Of a DNA stretch of 64,000 nucleotides, positions 36,309-45,918 are shown in pieces. The notes beneath the pieces were generated by a model. The model did no database searches, was not told the origin of the DNA, and was given only the letters and a program-made list of their open reading frames with translations. Position 1 is the first letter of the stretch. The number at the start of each line of letters is the position of its first letter. The stretch lies in contig NZ_JACAOS010000022.1 in assembly GCF_013386165.1 (NCBI RefSeq), positions 351,369-415,368 of the forward strand, in the 5' to 3' direction. A program made the translations under genes and the position numbers. The DNA comes from Pseudomonas gingeri (GTDB lineage Bacteria; Pseudomonadota; Gammaproteobacteria; Pseudomonadales; Pseudomonadaceae).

Positions 36309-37442
36309 ATGTCCCAGACGTTTTACAAGAAAGGCTTTGTAGCCCTCGCAGTGGCTGCCGCGTTGGGTGTTTCTGCGTTTGCCCAGGCTGATGTCAAGAT
36401 CGGCGTAGCGGGTCCGATGACCGGTGCCAACGCAGCATTTGGCCTGCAGTACATGAAAGGTGCACAAGCGGCGGCCGATGCGGTCAACGCGGCGGGCGGC
36501 GTCAACGGCGAGAAAATCGTCCTGGTCAAGGGCGACGATGCCTGTGAGCCGAAACAGGCCGTGACGGTCGCCAAGGACCTGACCAACCAGAAAGTCGCCG
36601 GCGTTGTCGGGCACTTCTGCTCCTCTTCCACCATCCCGGCTTCGGAGATCTACGACGAAGCGGGCATCATCGCAATCACCCCGGGTTCCACCAACCCACA
36701 GGTGACCGAACGTGGCCTGAGTGCAATGTTCCGTATGTGCGGGCGTGACGACCAGCAAGGTATCGTCGCCGGCGACTACATCGTTGACGTGCTCAAGGGC
36801 AAGAAAGTCGCGGTCATCCACGACAAGGACACCTACGGCCAAGGCCTGGCGGATGCCACCAAGGCCCAGTTGATCAAGCGCGGCGTGACCCCGGTGATCT
36901 ATGAAGGTCTGACCCGTGGCGAGAAAGACTTCAGCGCCCTGGTCACCAAGATCCGTGCCGCCGGCGCCGACGTCGTCTACTTCGGCGGCCTGCACCCGGA
37001 AGCCGGTCCACTGGTCAAGCAACTGCGTACCGAAGGCCTGAAAGACGTCAAGTTCATGTCCGATGACGGTATCGTCACCGATGAGCTGGTCACCACCGCT
37101 GGCGGCCCGCAATACGTTGACGGCGTGCTGATGACCTTCGGCGCCGACCCACGCCTGCTGCCGGACAGCAAGGCTGTCGTTGAAGCCTTCCGCAAAGCCG
37201 GTACCGAGCCAGAAGGCTACACCCTGTACGCCTACGCTTCGATCCAGGCCCTGGCTGCCGGCTTCAACGGTGCCAAGTCCAACAAAGGTGAAGACGCAGC
37301 CAAATGGCTGAAATTGCACCCGGTCAAAACCGTGATGGGCGAGAAGACCTGGGACGCCAAGGGCGACCTGAAAGTCTCCGACTACGTGGTTTACCAGTGG
37401 GACAAAGACGGTAAATACCATCAGCTGGAAAAACAGAAGTGA
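36309..37442 (+). CDS. braC: Branched-chain amino acid ABC transporter, periplasmic binding protein
   Basis: This 377-aa protein has a signal peptide (MSQTFYKKGFVALAVAAALG, cleaved near AFAQA-DVKIG) and a type I periplasmic-binding fold of the LivJ/BraC family (GVAGPMTGANAAFGLQYMKG, FCSSSTIPASEIYDEAGI, YDNR-like region ADVVYFGG). It captures Leu, Ile, Val and probably Ala for the BraDEFG importer. GGAG lies before ATG 36309; the ORF extends 11 codons further up without support. A sigma-54 promoter lies directly upstream. Confidence 0.95.
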   Translation: MSQTFYKKGFVALAVAAALGVSAFAQADVKIGVAGPMTGANAAFGLQYMKGAQAAADAVNAAGGVNGEKIVLVKGDDACEPKQAVTVAKDLTNQKVAGVVGHFCSSSTIPASEIYDEAGIIAITPGSTNPQVTERGLSAMFRMCGRDDQQGIVAGDYIVDVLKGKKVAVIHDKDTYGQGLADATKAQLIKRGVTPVIYEGLTRGEKDFSALVTKIRAAGADVVYFGGLHPEAGPLVKQLRTEGLKDVKFMSDDGIVTDELVTTAGGPQYVDGVLMTFGADPRLLPDSKAVVEAFRKAGTEPEGYTLYAYASIQALAAGFNGAKSNKGEDAAKWLKLHPVKTVMGEKTWDAKGDLKVSDYVVYQWDKDGKYHQLEKQK

Positions 37443-37612
37443 CATGAAGGCCTGACCCGGCTGGCGCCCCGTGCGCCGGCCAGTCGCCAAGCGTGTCCGT
37501 GCAGTACCTGTCTTTTCTCGTAGAACTGCACATGGCTGTGCTGCGACGGCGGTTGAACCCCGGCCGTCGCGGTGCGCTTCTGTGCAGTCTCTCAAATGCG
37601 TGAGATTGCGTT

Positions 37613-38527
<915 letters not shown>

Positions 38528-38530
38528 GCA

Positions 38531-39832
38531 ATGTCCTCAACCACTCAAAAATCGCTCGATATCAAAAAAAGCCTGGTTGACGCCATTCTCGCCGGCCTGG
38601 TCGCACTGATTGTCTTCGGCCCCATTGTCGGGGTCGTCCTGGAGGGCTACAGCTTCAACCTGCAACCCACCCGCGTCGCCTGGCTGGTGGCGATCGTGAT
38701 GCTCGGCCGTTTTGCCCTCAGCCTGTTCCTGCAAACGTCCAAGGGCCTGCGGATTCTCGAAGGCTTCGAGAGCACCGGTTCCGGCGTGCATGTGCTGCCG
38801 GCGGACCACAAGTCGAGCCTGCGCTGGGTCATCCCGCTGCTGATCGTGATCGCGGTGGTGTTTCCGGTGTTCTCCAACTCCTACCTGCTGGGCGTGGTGA
38901 TCCTCGGTCTGATCTACGTCCTGCTCGGCCTGGGCCTGAACATCGTGGTCGGCCTCGCCGGCCTGCTGGACCTGGGCTATGTGGCGTTCTACGCCATCGG
39001 TGCCTACGGCCTGGCGCTGGGTTATCAATACCTGGGCCTGGGGTTCTGGAGCGTCTTGCCGCTGGCCGCCATCACCGCGGCACTGGCGGGTTGCATCCTC
39101 GGCTTCCCGGTCCTGCGCCTGCACGGTGACTACCTGGCCATCGTGACCCTGGGTTTCGGCGAGATCATTCGCCTGATCCTCAACAACTGGCTGTCGCTGA
39201 CCGGCGGTCCGAACGGCATGGCGGCACCGCTGCCGACTTTCTTCGGCCTGGAATTCGGCAAGCGGGCGAAGGAGGGCGGGATTCCCTTCCATGAGTTCTT
39301 CGGCATCGCCTACAACCCGGACGTGAAATACTATTTCATCTACGCGGTGTTGTTCCTGGTGGTACTGGCCGTGCTCTACATCAAGCATCGCCTGACCCGC
39401 ATGCCGGTGGGCCGCGCCTGGGAAGCCTTGCGTGAAGACGAAATCGCCTGCCGCTCCATGGGTTTGAACCACGTGCTGGTGAAGCTCTCGGCGTTCACCC
39501 TGGGGGCTTCGACCGCCGGTCTGGCCGGGGTGTTTTTCGCCACCTACCAGGGCTTCGTCAACCCGACCTCCTTCACCTTCTTCGAGTCGGCGCTGATCCT
39601 TGCCATCGTGGTGCTGGGCGGCATGGGTTCGACCATCGGTGTGGTGATCGCCGCCTTTGTACTGACCGTGGCGCCGGAGTTGCTGCGCAGCTTCGCCGAG
39701 TACCGCGTCTTGCTGTTCGGCGTCTTGATGGTGTTGATGATGATCTGGCGGCCACGTGGCCTGATCCGCATCAGCCGCACCGGGGTCACCCCGCGCAAGG
39801 GCGTTCTGGTGGGAGGGGCTCACCATGAGTGA
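38531..39832 (+). CDS. braE: Branched-chain amino acid ABC transporter permease LivM/BraE
   Basis: This 433-aa permease carries the N-terminal extension (about 1-110, DUF3382-like) found in proteobacterial LivM, then the core of about eight helices (GLGLNIVVGLAGLLDLGYVAFYAIGAY). The coupling motif is GRAWEALREDEIACRSMGLN. It begins 3 bp after braD. Its end overlaps the start of braF by 8 bp (ATGAGTGA). Confidence 0.95.
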   Translation: MSSTTQKSLDIKKSLVDAILAGLVALIVFGPIVGVVLEGYSFNLQPTRVAWLVAIVMLGRFALSLFLQTSKGLRILEGFESTGSGVHVLPADHKSSLRWVIPLLIVIAVVFPVFSNSYLLGVVILGLIYVLLGLGLNIVVGLAGLLDLGYVAFYAIGAYGLALGYQYLGLGFWSVLPLAAITAALAGCILGFPVLRLHGDYLAIVTLGFGEIIRLILNNWLSLTGGPNGMAAPLPTFFGLEFGKRAKEGGIPFHEFFGIAYNPDVKYYFIYAVLFLVVLAVLYIKHRLTRMPVGRAWEALREDEIACRSMGLNHVLVKLSAFTLGASTAGLAGVFFATYQGFVNPTSFTFFESALILAIVVLGGMGSTIGVVIAAFVLTVAPELLRSFAEYRVLLFGVLMVLMMIWRPRGLIRISRTGVTPRKGVLVGGAHHE

Positions 39833-40700
39833 TGACATCGTTCTGAAAGTCGAAAAGCTGATGATGCACTTCGGTGGGATCAAGGCCCTCAGCGACGTCA
39901 GCCTGCAGGTCAAACGCAACTCGATCTTTGCCCTGATCGGTCCTAACGGCGCGGGCAAGACCACGGTGTTCAACTGCCTGACCGGTTTCTACAAGGCCAC
40001 CGGCGGCAAGATCGAACTGAATGTGCGCGACAAGCGCACCAACGTGATCCAGCTGCTGGGCGAATCCTTCCGCCTGGGGGATTTCGCTTCGCCGAAAACC
40101 TTCTTCAGCCGGCTCTACTACAAGATGTTCGGCGGCACCCATCTGGTAAACCGTGCGGGCCTGGCCCGGACCTTCCAGAACATTCGCCTGTTCAAGGAAA
40201 TGTCGGTGCTGGAGAACTTGCTGGTGGCCCAGCACATGTGGGTCAACCGCAATATGCTCTCCGGGATCCTCAATACCAAGGGTTACCGCAAGGCTGAAAG
40301 CGACGCCCTGGACACCGCGTTCTACTGGCTGGAAGTGGTCGACCTGGTGGACTGCGCCAACCGTCTGGCCGGTGAACTGTCCTACGGCCAGCAACGCCGT
40401 CTGGAAATCGCCCGGGCCATGTGCACGCGGCCGCGGATCATCTGCCTCGACGAACCGGCGGCGGGCCTCAACCCTCAGGAAACCGAAGCGCTGAGCGCGA
40501 TGATCCGTTTGCTGCGCGACGAGCACGACCTGACCGTGGTGCTGATCGAACACGACATGGGCATGGTCATGAGTATTTCCGACCACATCGTGGTGCTGGA
40601 CCACGGCAACGTGATTGCCGAAGGTGGCCCGGAAGCCATTCGCAACGACCCGAAAGTGATTGCTGCCTACCTGGGCGCCGATGAAGAGGAACTGGTATGA
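39825..40700 (+). CDS. braF: Branched-chain amino acid ABC transporter ATPase LivG/BraF
   Basis: This 291-aa ATPase has Walker A GPNGAGKTT (near residue 40), the signature LSYGQQRRLEIAR, Walker B IICLDEPAAGLNP and the H-loop VLIEHDMGMV. It pairs with BraG to energise uptake. The start lies within the end of braE, and its stop overlaps the start of braG (ATGA), so synthesis is coupled. Confidence 0.96.
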   Translation: MSDDIVLKVEKLMMHFGGIKALSDVSLQVKRNSIFALIGPNGAGKTTVFNCLTGFYKATGGKIELNVRDKRTNVIQLLGESFRLGDFASPKTFFSRLYYKMFGGTHLVNRAGLARTFQNIRLFKEMSVLENLLVAQHMWVNRNMLSGILNTKGYRKAESDALDTAFYWLEVVDLVDCANRLAGELSYGQQRRLEIARAMCTRPRIICLDEPAAGLNPQETEALSAMIRLLRDEHDLTVVLIEHDMGMVMSISDHIVVLDHGNVIAEGGPEAIRNDPKVIAAYLGADEEELV

Positions 40701-41413
40701 GTCAACCTATCCTCGAGCTGAAGAACCTGGAAGTGTTCTACGGACCGATCCAGGCCCTGAAAAAAGTCTCGTTGCACATCAATGAAGGCGAAACCGTCAG
40801 CCTGATCGGCTCCAACGGTGCGGGCAAGTCGACGTTGCTGATGTCGATCTTCGGCCAGCCGCGGGCCGCTGCGGGAGAGATCATCTACCGCGGTGTCGAT
40901 ATTACCCACAAGTCGTCCCACTACATCGCCTCCAACGGTATCGCCCAGTCGCCGGAAGGCCGCCGGGTGTTTCCGGACATGACCGTGGAAGAAAACCTGC
41001 AGATGGGCACCATCCCCATTGGCGACCGGTTCGTCGACGAGGACATGCAGCGCATGTTCGAGTTGTTTCCCCGGCTCAAGGAGCGCCGTAACCAGCGCGC
41101 CATGACCATGTCCGGCGGCGAGCAGCAGATGCTGGCGATTGCCCGGGCGTTGATGAGCCGGCCCAAGTTGCTGTTGCTGGACGAGCCGAGTCTGGGGCTG
41201 GCGCCGATCGTGGTGAAACAGATCTTCGCCACCCTGCGCGAGCTGGCGGCCTCGGGCATGACCATCTTCCTGGTGGAGCAGAACGCCAACCACGCGCTGC
41301 GCTTGTCGGACCGGGCCTATGTGATGGTCAACGGCGAGATTCGCCTCAGTGGTACCGGTAAAGAGCTGCTGGTCAACGAAGAGGTGCGTAACGCCTACCT
41401 GGGCGGGCACTGA
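40697..41413 (+). CDS. braG: Branched-chain amino acid ABC transporter ATPase LivF/BraG
   Basis: This 238-aa ATPase has Walker A GSNGAGKST, the signature MSGGEQQMLAIARAL, Walker B LLLLDEPSLGLAP and an H-loop VEQNANHAL typical of LivF. It is the last gene of braCDEFG. A REPIN and a strong terminator at 41537 follow. Confidence 0.96.
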   Translation: MSQPILELKNLEVFYGPIQALKKVSLHINEGETVSLIGSNGAGKSTLLMSIFGQPRAAAGEIIYRGVDITHKSSHYIASNGIAQSPEGRRVFPDMTVEENLQMGTIPIGDRFVDEDMQRMFELFPRLKERRNQRAMTMSGGEQQMLAIARALMSRPKLLLLDEPSLGLAPIVVKQIFATLRELAASGMTIFLVEQNANHALRLSDRAYVMVNGEIRLSGTGKELLVNEEVRNAYLGGH

Positions 41414-41434
41414 GTTCTGTCCTGGCGCGGTCAT

Positions 41435-41520
41435 TGTGGGAGCCGGCTTGCCGGCGATGAGGCCTTGGAGACTTGCATCGCCTTTGAAGTCCTCATCGCT
41501 GGCAAGCCAGCTCCTACAGG
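41435..41520. repeat. REPIN after braG
   Basis: TGTGGGAGCCGGCTTGCCGGCGATGAGG at left and CCTCATCGCTGGCAAGCCAGCTCCTACAGG at right form the inverted pair. It lies between braG and its terminator. Confidence 0.85.
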
Positions 41521-41536
41521 TAATGTGAACCTTCTG

Positions 41537-41573
41537 AAACGCCCCGTGATCCTCGGATCCGGGGCGTTTTTTT
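41537..41573 (+). terminator. Rho-independent terminator of the bra operon
   Basis: AAACGCCCCG and CGGGGCGTTT pair over 10 bp around a 13-nt loop and are followed by T7. Confidence 0.85.
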
Positions 41574-42261
41574 GTCTGTCCACAGCCTGGATCCGAAATT
41601 GTGGAAAACAATCTGAACAACCTGCCAAAGTGCGACATGAAACCGCTGCAAATGATTGTTTTGTCATCAATTTGACTTGTCCCCGTTTGCTGTGGAGGTG
41701 GCTGTGGGTAACGTGGGAGTAGCTGGCTGAGAGCCTTTGAAACCGTGGCTTGCAGCGGTCTGGTTGTTTTTTGATCAGTGGCGTTTTGCAATGCGCCGAG
41801 GCATTTTGTCAACAGGTATATTGTCACGCCCTGCGCCCGGGAGCGCCCCTGCACTACCTGTGGATAACTCTGTGGGCAAACTCTGGAAACATGCCCCTGG
41901 GCGGCGTAGTTACTGGCCTGGAGCCACTGGCGAAAAATCGTCCGTGGGGACTTTTTCAGGGGTGGCTGCACAACGGATGTTGCGGGGTCAAGGGAAAAAC
42001 TTTGGCAGTAGCGCTGGAGGCCTTGTGTGCCGGGGATCGGCGGGTTTTCGAGTTGCCCCCGGATACTGTGGACGGGGCTGTGGATAAGGTGCGTACAGCA
42101 GGCTCCAGGCCACGTGTTATATGGCTTTGCCGTTGATGATCATTTTTCGTACAACTTCATGCTTTTCAATATTCCATTTCTTCACGGGCGGGCGTTGAGG
42201 CATGCTGCGCAACGACCGTATTCATTTCTGGTGGCCCAGAGGGCCGAGCAAGGAGAACTCC
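41574..42261. other. Long gene-poor region with DnaA-box-like sequences
   Basis: I see no convincing gene in these 690 bp. Two perfect DnaA boxes (TGTGGATAA at 41859-41867 and 42079-42087), one TTWTNCACA match (TGTGGAAAA at 41600-41608) and one near match (TGTGGGTAA at 41703-41711) all face the same way. Frames of 116-128 codons here have no recognisable product or good ribosome-binding site. AT-rich sequence follows at 42138-42190. Confidence 0.45.
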
Positions 42262-43026
42262 ATGACATCCACGTTGTTTATCACGGGCGCGACTTCCGGT
42301 TTTGGCGAGGCCTGTGCCCGTCGTTTTGCCGAGGCCGGTTGGAAGCTGGTGCTCACCGGCCGTCGCGAAGAGCGCCTGAATGCCCTGTGCGCGGAGCTGT
42401 CGAAGCAGACTGAAGTGCATGGCCTGGTATTGGATGTACGCGACCGCAAGGCCATGGAAGAGGCCATCGCCAATCTGCCGCCGAGCTTCGCCAAGCTGCG
42501 TGGCTTGATCAACAACGCGGGCCTGGCCCTGGGCGTCGATCCGGCGCCCAAGTGTGACCTGGACGACTGGGACACCATGGTCGACACCAACATCAAGGGC
42601 CTGATGTACAGCACCCGTCTGCTGTTGCCACGTTTGATCGCCCATGGCCGTGGGGCGGGGATCATCAACCTGGGGTCGATTGCCGGCAACTACCCGTACC
42701 CGGGCAGCCATGTCTATGGCGCGAGCAAGGCGTTCGTCAAACAGTTCTCCCTGAACCTGCGTTGCGACCTGCAGGGCACCGGCGTGCGGGTGACGAATAT
42801 CGAGCCTGGGCTGTGTGAAAGCGAGTTCTCGCTGGTGCGTTTTGCCGGTGACCAGGCGCGTTACGATGCGACCTATGCCGGTGCCGAACCGATCCAGCCG
42901 CAGGACATCGCCGATACGATCTTCTGGGTGCTCAACACCCCGGCCCACGTGAATATCAACAGCCTGGAACTGATGCCGGTGAGCCAGACCTGGAGTGGGT
43001 TTGCCATTGAGCGGAACAAGGGCTGA
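42262..43026 (+). CDS. SDR family NADP-dependent dehydrogenase (YdfG-like)
   Basis: This 254-aa short-chain dehydrogenase has the cofactor motif TGATSGFG (residues 8-15), an Arg pair (TGRREERL) that favours NADP, NNAG in LINNAGLAL, the catalytic Ser in NLGSIAGN and the YGASK Tyr-Lys motif. It most resembles YdfG, which oxidises 3-hydroxy acids and L-allo-threonine or serine. AGGAG precedes ATG 42262. It stands alone between the gene-poor region and a REPIN. Confidence 0.9.
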   Translation: MTSTLFITGATSGFGEACARRFAEAGWKLVLTGRREERLNALCAELSKQTEVHGLVLDVRDRKAMEEAIANLPPSFAKLRGLINNAGLALGVDPAPKCDLDDWDTMVDTNIKGLMYSTRLLLPRLIAHGRGAGIINLGSIAGNYPYPGSHVYGASKAFVKQFSLNLRCDLQGTGVRVTNIEPGLCESEFSLVRFAGDQARYDATYAGAEPIQPQDIADTIFWVLNTPAHVNINSLELMPVSQTWSGFAIERNKG

Positions 43027-43051
43027 TATCGGGTCTGAGACCGCTACAAAA

Positions 43052-43140
43052 CTTGTAGGAGCCGGCTTGCCGGCGATGAGGCTCTTGAGCCTTGCGCCGT
43101 CTGAACTGGCGCCATCGCCAGCAAGCCGGCTCCTACAGGG
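43052..43140. repeat. REPIN
   Basis: TTGTAGGAGCCGGCTTGCCGGCGATG is mirrored by CATCGCCAGCAAGCCGGCTCCTACAG, between the convergent SDR and AGE-family genes. Confidence 0.87.
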
Positions 43141-43151
43141 GGACCGAGGGC

Positions 43152-44285
43152 TTAGCCGAAGTAGTCGGCCAGGCCACTCAGGCAGGTTGCCAGGTGATAA
43201 GGCGTGGTCGACGGCATATCGCGCCGGCTGACCTCGCCCTTGGCATCCAGGCATTCATGCCAGCCGCCCGCGTGCAGGAAGTGCTGCTGCAAGGCGGCCA
43301 GTTGGTGCTGCAGGCGCGCCGAGTTATCCACACGCAACGTCAGCGCCCGCAGGTATTCGGCCTGGGCCCAGATCCGCTGGGTGCCATCGCGCAGGCTGCC
43401 GTTGGTGTCGAGCATGCCGCTGACCGCGCCGCTTTGCGGATCGACCCCCGACTGTTCGGCGAAGGCGAACGCACGATCCAGCGAGCCATGCAGCGCCGTG
43501 CCGCGCAGTAAAGGCGATGATTCCAGCAGGAACAGCCATTCGAACTGATGGCCCGGTTCGAACCAGTTATCCACAGCCCCCAGCGGTTTCTCCAGCATCA
43601 CGCCGTGAGTGCGGTCGATAAAGCGTTGCTGCATGCCGGCCGCCAGGGCCTGCAGTGCGTTCTCGGTGATTGCATCTTCGCGCACCGACAAGATCGCCAG
43701 GAAGGCTTCGGCCAAGTGCATCAGCGGGTTCTGCAAGGGCCCACTGCCCAACGGCGACCAGTCGCGTTCCAGGCTTGCTTCATACAAACCGTCGCCATTG
43801 GCAAAACGCACGGCAATCACTTCCAGGGCGGCGTTGAGCACCGACTCCACCAGCGGTTCGCGAACCTTGGCCCAGTAATGAGCGCAGGCGAAGAGGATGA
43901 ACGCGTGGGTGTAGAGATCCTTGCGGGTGTCCAGCGGTTTGCCTTGCGGGTCGATGCTGTAGAACCAGCCGCCATACTCGGCATCGTGGAAGTGCCGCTG
44001 CAACGAGCGGAACAGCGCACCGGCGCGTTCATCTGCGGTCGGGAAGGCGGGGTCGCCGATCAGGCTGGAAAACAGATACAGCTGACGGGCGCAGGCCATG
44101 GCGCGATAGCGTTGCGCTGGCAACGGCCGATGCTCGGCGTCCAGCGCTTCGTAGGGCAGTGCCATGTCGGCGTTCCAGCCGGGGCCTTGCCACAGCGGCA
44201 CGATGGTCTGGCGAAAGTGCTGTTGCACGGTCGCGAACAGGGTCTTCAATTCTGGTGTGCAGGCAGAGCTGGAAACATCGGGCAT
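43152..44285 (-). CDS. AGE family epimerase/isomerase
   Basis: This 377-aa protein has the (alpha/alpha)6-barrel pattern of N-acylglucosamine 2-epimerases and mannose isomerases, with RYRAMACARQLYLFSSLI, GGWFYSIDPQGKPLDTRKDLYTHAF-type helices, NPLMHLAEAFLA and WFEPGHQFEWLFLLE, which holds the catalytic His. It probably interconverts aldose and ketose sugars (for example mannose/fructose), but the substrate cannot be read. The start is uncertain: ATG 44285 or ATG 44324, neither with a clear ribosome-binding site. Confidence 0.85.
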   Translation of the reverse strand: MPDVSSSACTPELKTLFATVQQHFRQTIVPLWQGPGWNADMALPYEALDAEHRPLPAQRYRAMACARQLYLFSSLIGDPAFPTADERAGALFRSLQRHFHDAEYGGWFYSIDPQGKPLDTRKDLYTHAFILFACAHYWAKVREPLVESVLNAALEVIAVRFANGDGLYEASLERDWSPLGSGPLQNPLMHLAEAFLAILSVREDAITENALQALAAGMQQRFIDRTHGVMLEKPLGAVDNWFEPGHQFEWLFLLESSPLLRGTALHGSLDRAFAFAEQSGVDPQSGAVSGMLDTNGSLRDGTQRIWAQAEYLRALTLRVDNSARLQHQLAALQQHFLHAGGWHECLDAKGEVSRRDMPSTTPYHLATCLSGLADYFG

Positions 44286-44374
44286 CGGCTGGGATCGTCG
44301 GGCAAGGGGGTGTTTGCGCGACATGTTAACAGGCGGTCACGGAGGATGCTGTTCCTTGTGGTGGGCGGGCTTGC

Positions 44375-44390
44375 CCCAATGCCAGTCAGT
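44375..44390. repeat. 16-nt repeat next to a REP core, second copy of 18302-18317
   Basis: CCCAATGCCAGTCAGT occurs exactly here and at 18302-18317, both near GGGCTTGCC-type REP sequence and both followed by (T)AAG. It supplies the stop codon of the hupE remnant. Confidence 0.6.
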
Positions 44391-44577
44391 TAAGCGAATA
44401 CGGTTCCTTGTAGGAGCCGCCGGTCGCCGCCGCCGCGACACCGGCCACGCGCACCAGTGGTGCCGCGGCTTGCGGCAGCACCCGCCCCCAGCCACTGTCG
44501 CCATGGCCCGGGTGGGCGAAGGCGACGGCGGGCATCAGCAGCAGGGCGAGGGTGCTGAGGATTTTATTCAATGTCAT
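44386..44577 (-). pseudogene. Remnant of hupE/ureJ (urease-linked nickel permease-like protein)
   Basis: The 63-codon frame keeps the start of HupE/UreJ, a signal-like helix (MTLNKILSTLALLLMPAVAF) ending AHPGHGD. The family's long membrane core is gone. A short tail (VAGVAAAATGG) runs into REP-type sequence (GGCTCCTACAAGG on the coding strand), and the stop lies in a 16-nt repeat. Full HupE proteins are near 190 aa with several helices, so most of the gene was deleted. It is the last member of the ureEFG-hupE order common in pseudomonads. The 63-aa product could still be exported as a peptide. Confidence 0.7.
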
Positions 44578-44619
44578 GGGCGCAGCTCCGGCGTGTTGAG
44601 AGAGAGGGGGGCCCAGGCA

Positions 44620-45237
44620 TCAGGCCGCTGTCAGCAGGCCTTGTCGTTCGATAAAGGCGACGATGGCGTCCAGGCCATGTCCGGTTTTCTGGTTGCTGAA
44701 GACAAACGGCTTGTCGCCGCGCATGCGCCGGGTGTCGCTGTCCATCATCTCCAGGGAGGCACCCACCAGCGGTGCCAGGTCGATCTTGTTGATCACCAGC
44801 AGATCGGATTTGCAGATCCCCGGCCCACCCTTGCGTGGCAGCTTGTCGCCGGCCGACACATCGATCACGTAGATCGTCAGGTCGGAGAGTTCCGGGCTGA
44901 AGGTTGCCGAGAGGTTATCGCCTCCGGATTCCACCAGGATCAGGTCGAGCCCCGGGAAGCGGCGGTTCAACTGATCGACGGCTTCGAGGTTGATCGAGGC
45001 ATCTTCACGAATCGCGGTGTGCGGACAGCCACCGGTTTCCACGCCGATGATCCGCTCCGGGGCCAGGGCCTCGTTGCGCACCAGGAAGTCGGCGTCTTCG
45101 CGGGTGTAGATATCGTTGGTGACCACCGCCAGGTTGTAGCGGTCGCGCAGGGCCAGGCACAGGGCGAGGGTCAGGGCGGTCTTGCCGGAGCCCACTGGGC
45201 CGCCGATACCGACACGCAGAGGTTGTGCGTTCATCAT
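44620..45237 (-). CDS. ureG: Urease accessory GTPase UreG
   Basis: This 205-aa GTPase drives nickel insertion into urease. The P-loop GPVGSGKTAL (near residues 12-21), the CPH-type metal motif ETGGCPHTAIREDAS, ESGGDNLSATFSPEL and the base motif INKIDLAPLVG are intact. It begins 6 bp after the ureF stop. It is in the run ureE-ureF-ureG. Confidence 0.97.
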   Translation of the reverse strand: MMNAQPLRVGIGGPVGSGKTALTLALCLALRDRYNLAVVTNDIYTREDADFLVRNEALAPERIIGVETGGCPHTAIREDASINLEAVDQLNRRFPGLDLILVESGGDNLSATFSPELSDLTIYVIDVSAGDKLPRKGGPGICKSDLLVINKIDLAPLVGASLEMMDSDTRRMRGDKPFVFSNQKTGHGLDAIVAFIERQGLLTAA

Positions 45238-45243
45238 CTTCTC

Positions 45244-45918
45244 CTAGGAACGAAACAGGCGGCTGTACTGGCGCTCATGGGCCATGCACGCCAGGGACAG
45301 GCCGAAGGCGGCGCTGCCGATGGATTGAAAGTCTTGGGTCGTGGCCGCTTGCTGGGCCTGTTGCAGCAGGGGCAGCAATTGGCTGGTCAGGCGCTGGGCG
45401 GCTTGCTGGCCCAGCGGCAGGGTTTTCATCAGCACAGCCAGTTGGTTTTCCAGCCAGCTCCAGAGCCAGGCGGCGAGGGCGTCCTGGGGACTGATTTGCC
45501 AGGCGCGGGCGGCCAGCGCCCAGCCCAGGGCCAGATGGGGTTCGGGTTGTTGCGCGAGGAACGCCCGGGCGGCGTCATCCAGTTCTGGCAGCCCCGTCAG
45601 CAATTGCTGCAGCGAGTAGCCCATCTGTCGGCTTTCCTGGTGCAGCTCGCGGGTTTCGCGGCTGGCGCGGTGTTCTTCAGCAAGTTGTTTGAGCTCGCCC
45701 CAGTGCTCATCCGCCGCCGCCTGACAATGGGCGAGCAGTAGCGGCGCTTCGAAGCGAGCCAGGTTGAGCAGCAATTGATCGGCGATCCAGCGCCGGGCGC
45801 TAGCGGAATCCTTGACCCGGCTCTGTTCCACGGCCATTTCCAGGCCCTGGGAATAGCTGTAGCCGCCGATGGGTAATTGCGGGCTGGCCAGGCGCAACAG
45901 CGCCCAGGCCGGATTCAT
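45244..45918 (-). CDS. ureF: Urease accessory protein UreF
   Basis: This 224-aa all-helical protein (LLRLASPQLPIGGYSYSQGLE, the conserved N-terminus) bridges UreG and the UreD/urease complex and gates GTPase activity. Its ATG overlaps the ureE stop by 4 bp (ATGA). A conserved C-terminal Arg/Ser tail (RQYSRLFRS) needed for UreG contact is present. Confidence 0.95.
   Translation of the reverse strand: MNPAWALLRLASPQLPIGGYSYSQGLEMAVEQSRVKDSASARRWIADQLLLNLARFEAPLLLAHCQAAADEHWGELKQLAEEHRASRETRELHQESRQMGYSLQQLLTGLPELDDAARAFLAQQPEPHLALGWALAARAWQISPQDALAAWLWSWLENQLAVLMKTLPLGQQAAQRLTSQLLPLLQQAQQAATTQDFQSIGSAAFGLSLACMAHERQYSRLFRS

Noticed and set aside
41737..42136. Overlapping frames of 116-128 codons in the region after braG
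   Set aside because: No ribosome-binding site, odd composition and no family resemblance; the repeated TGTGG elements cut across them.
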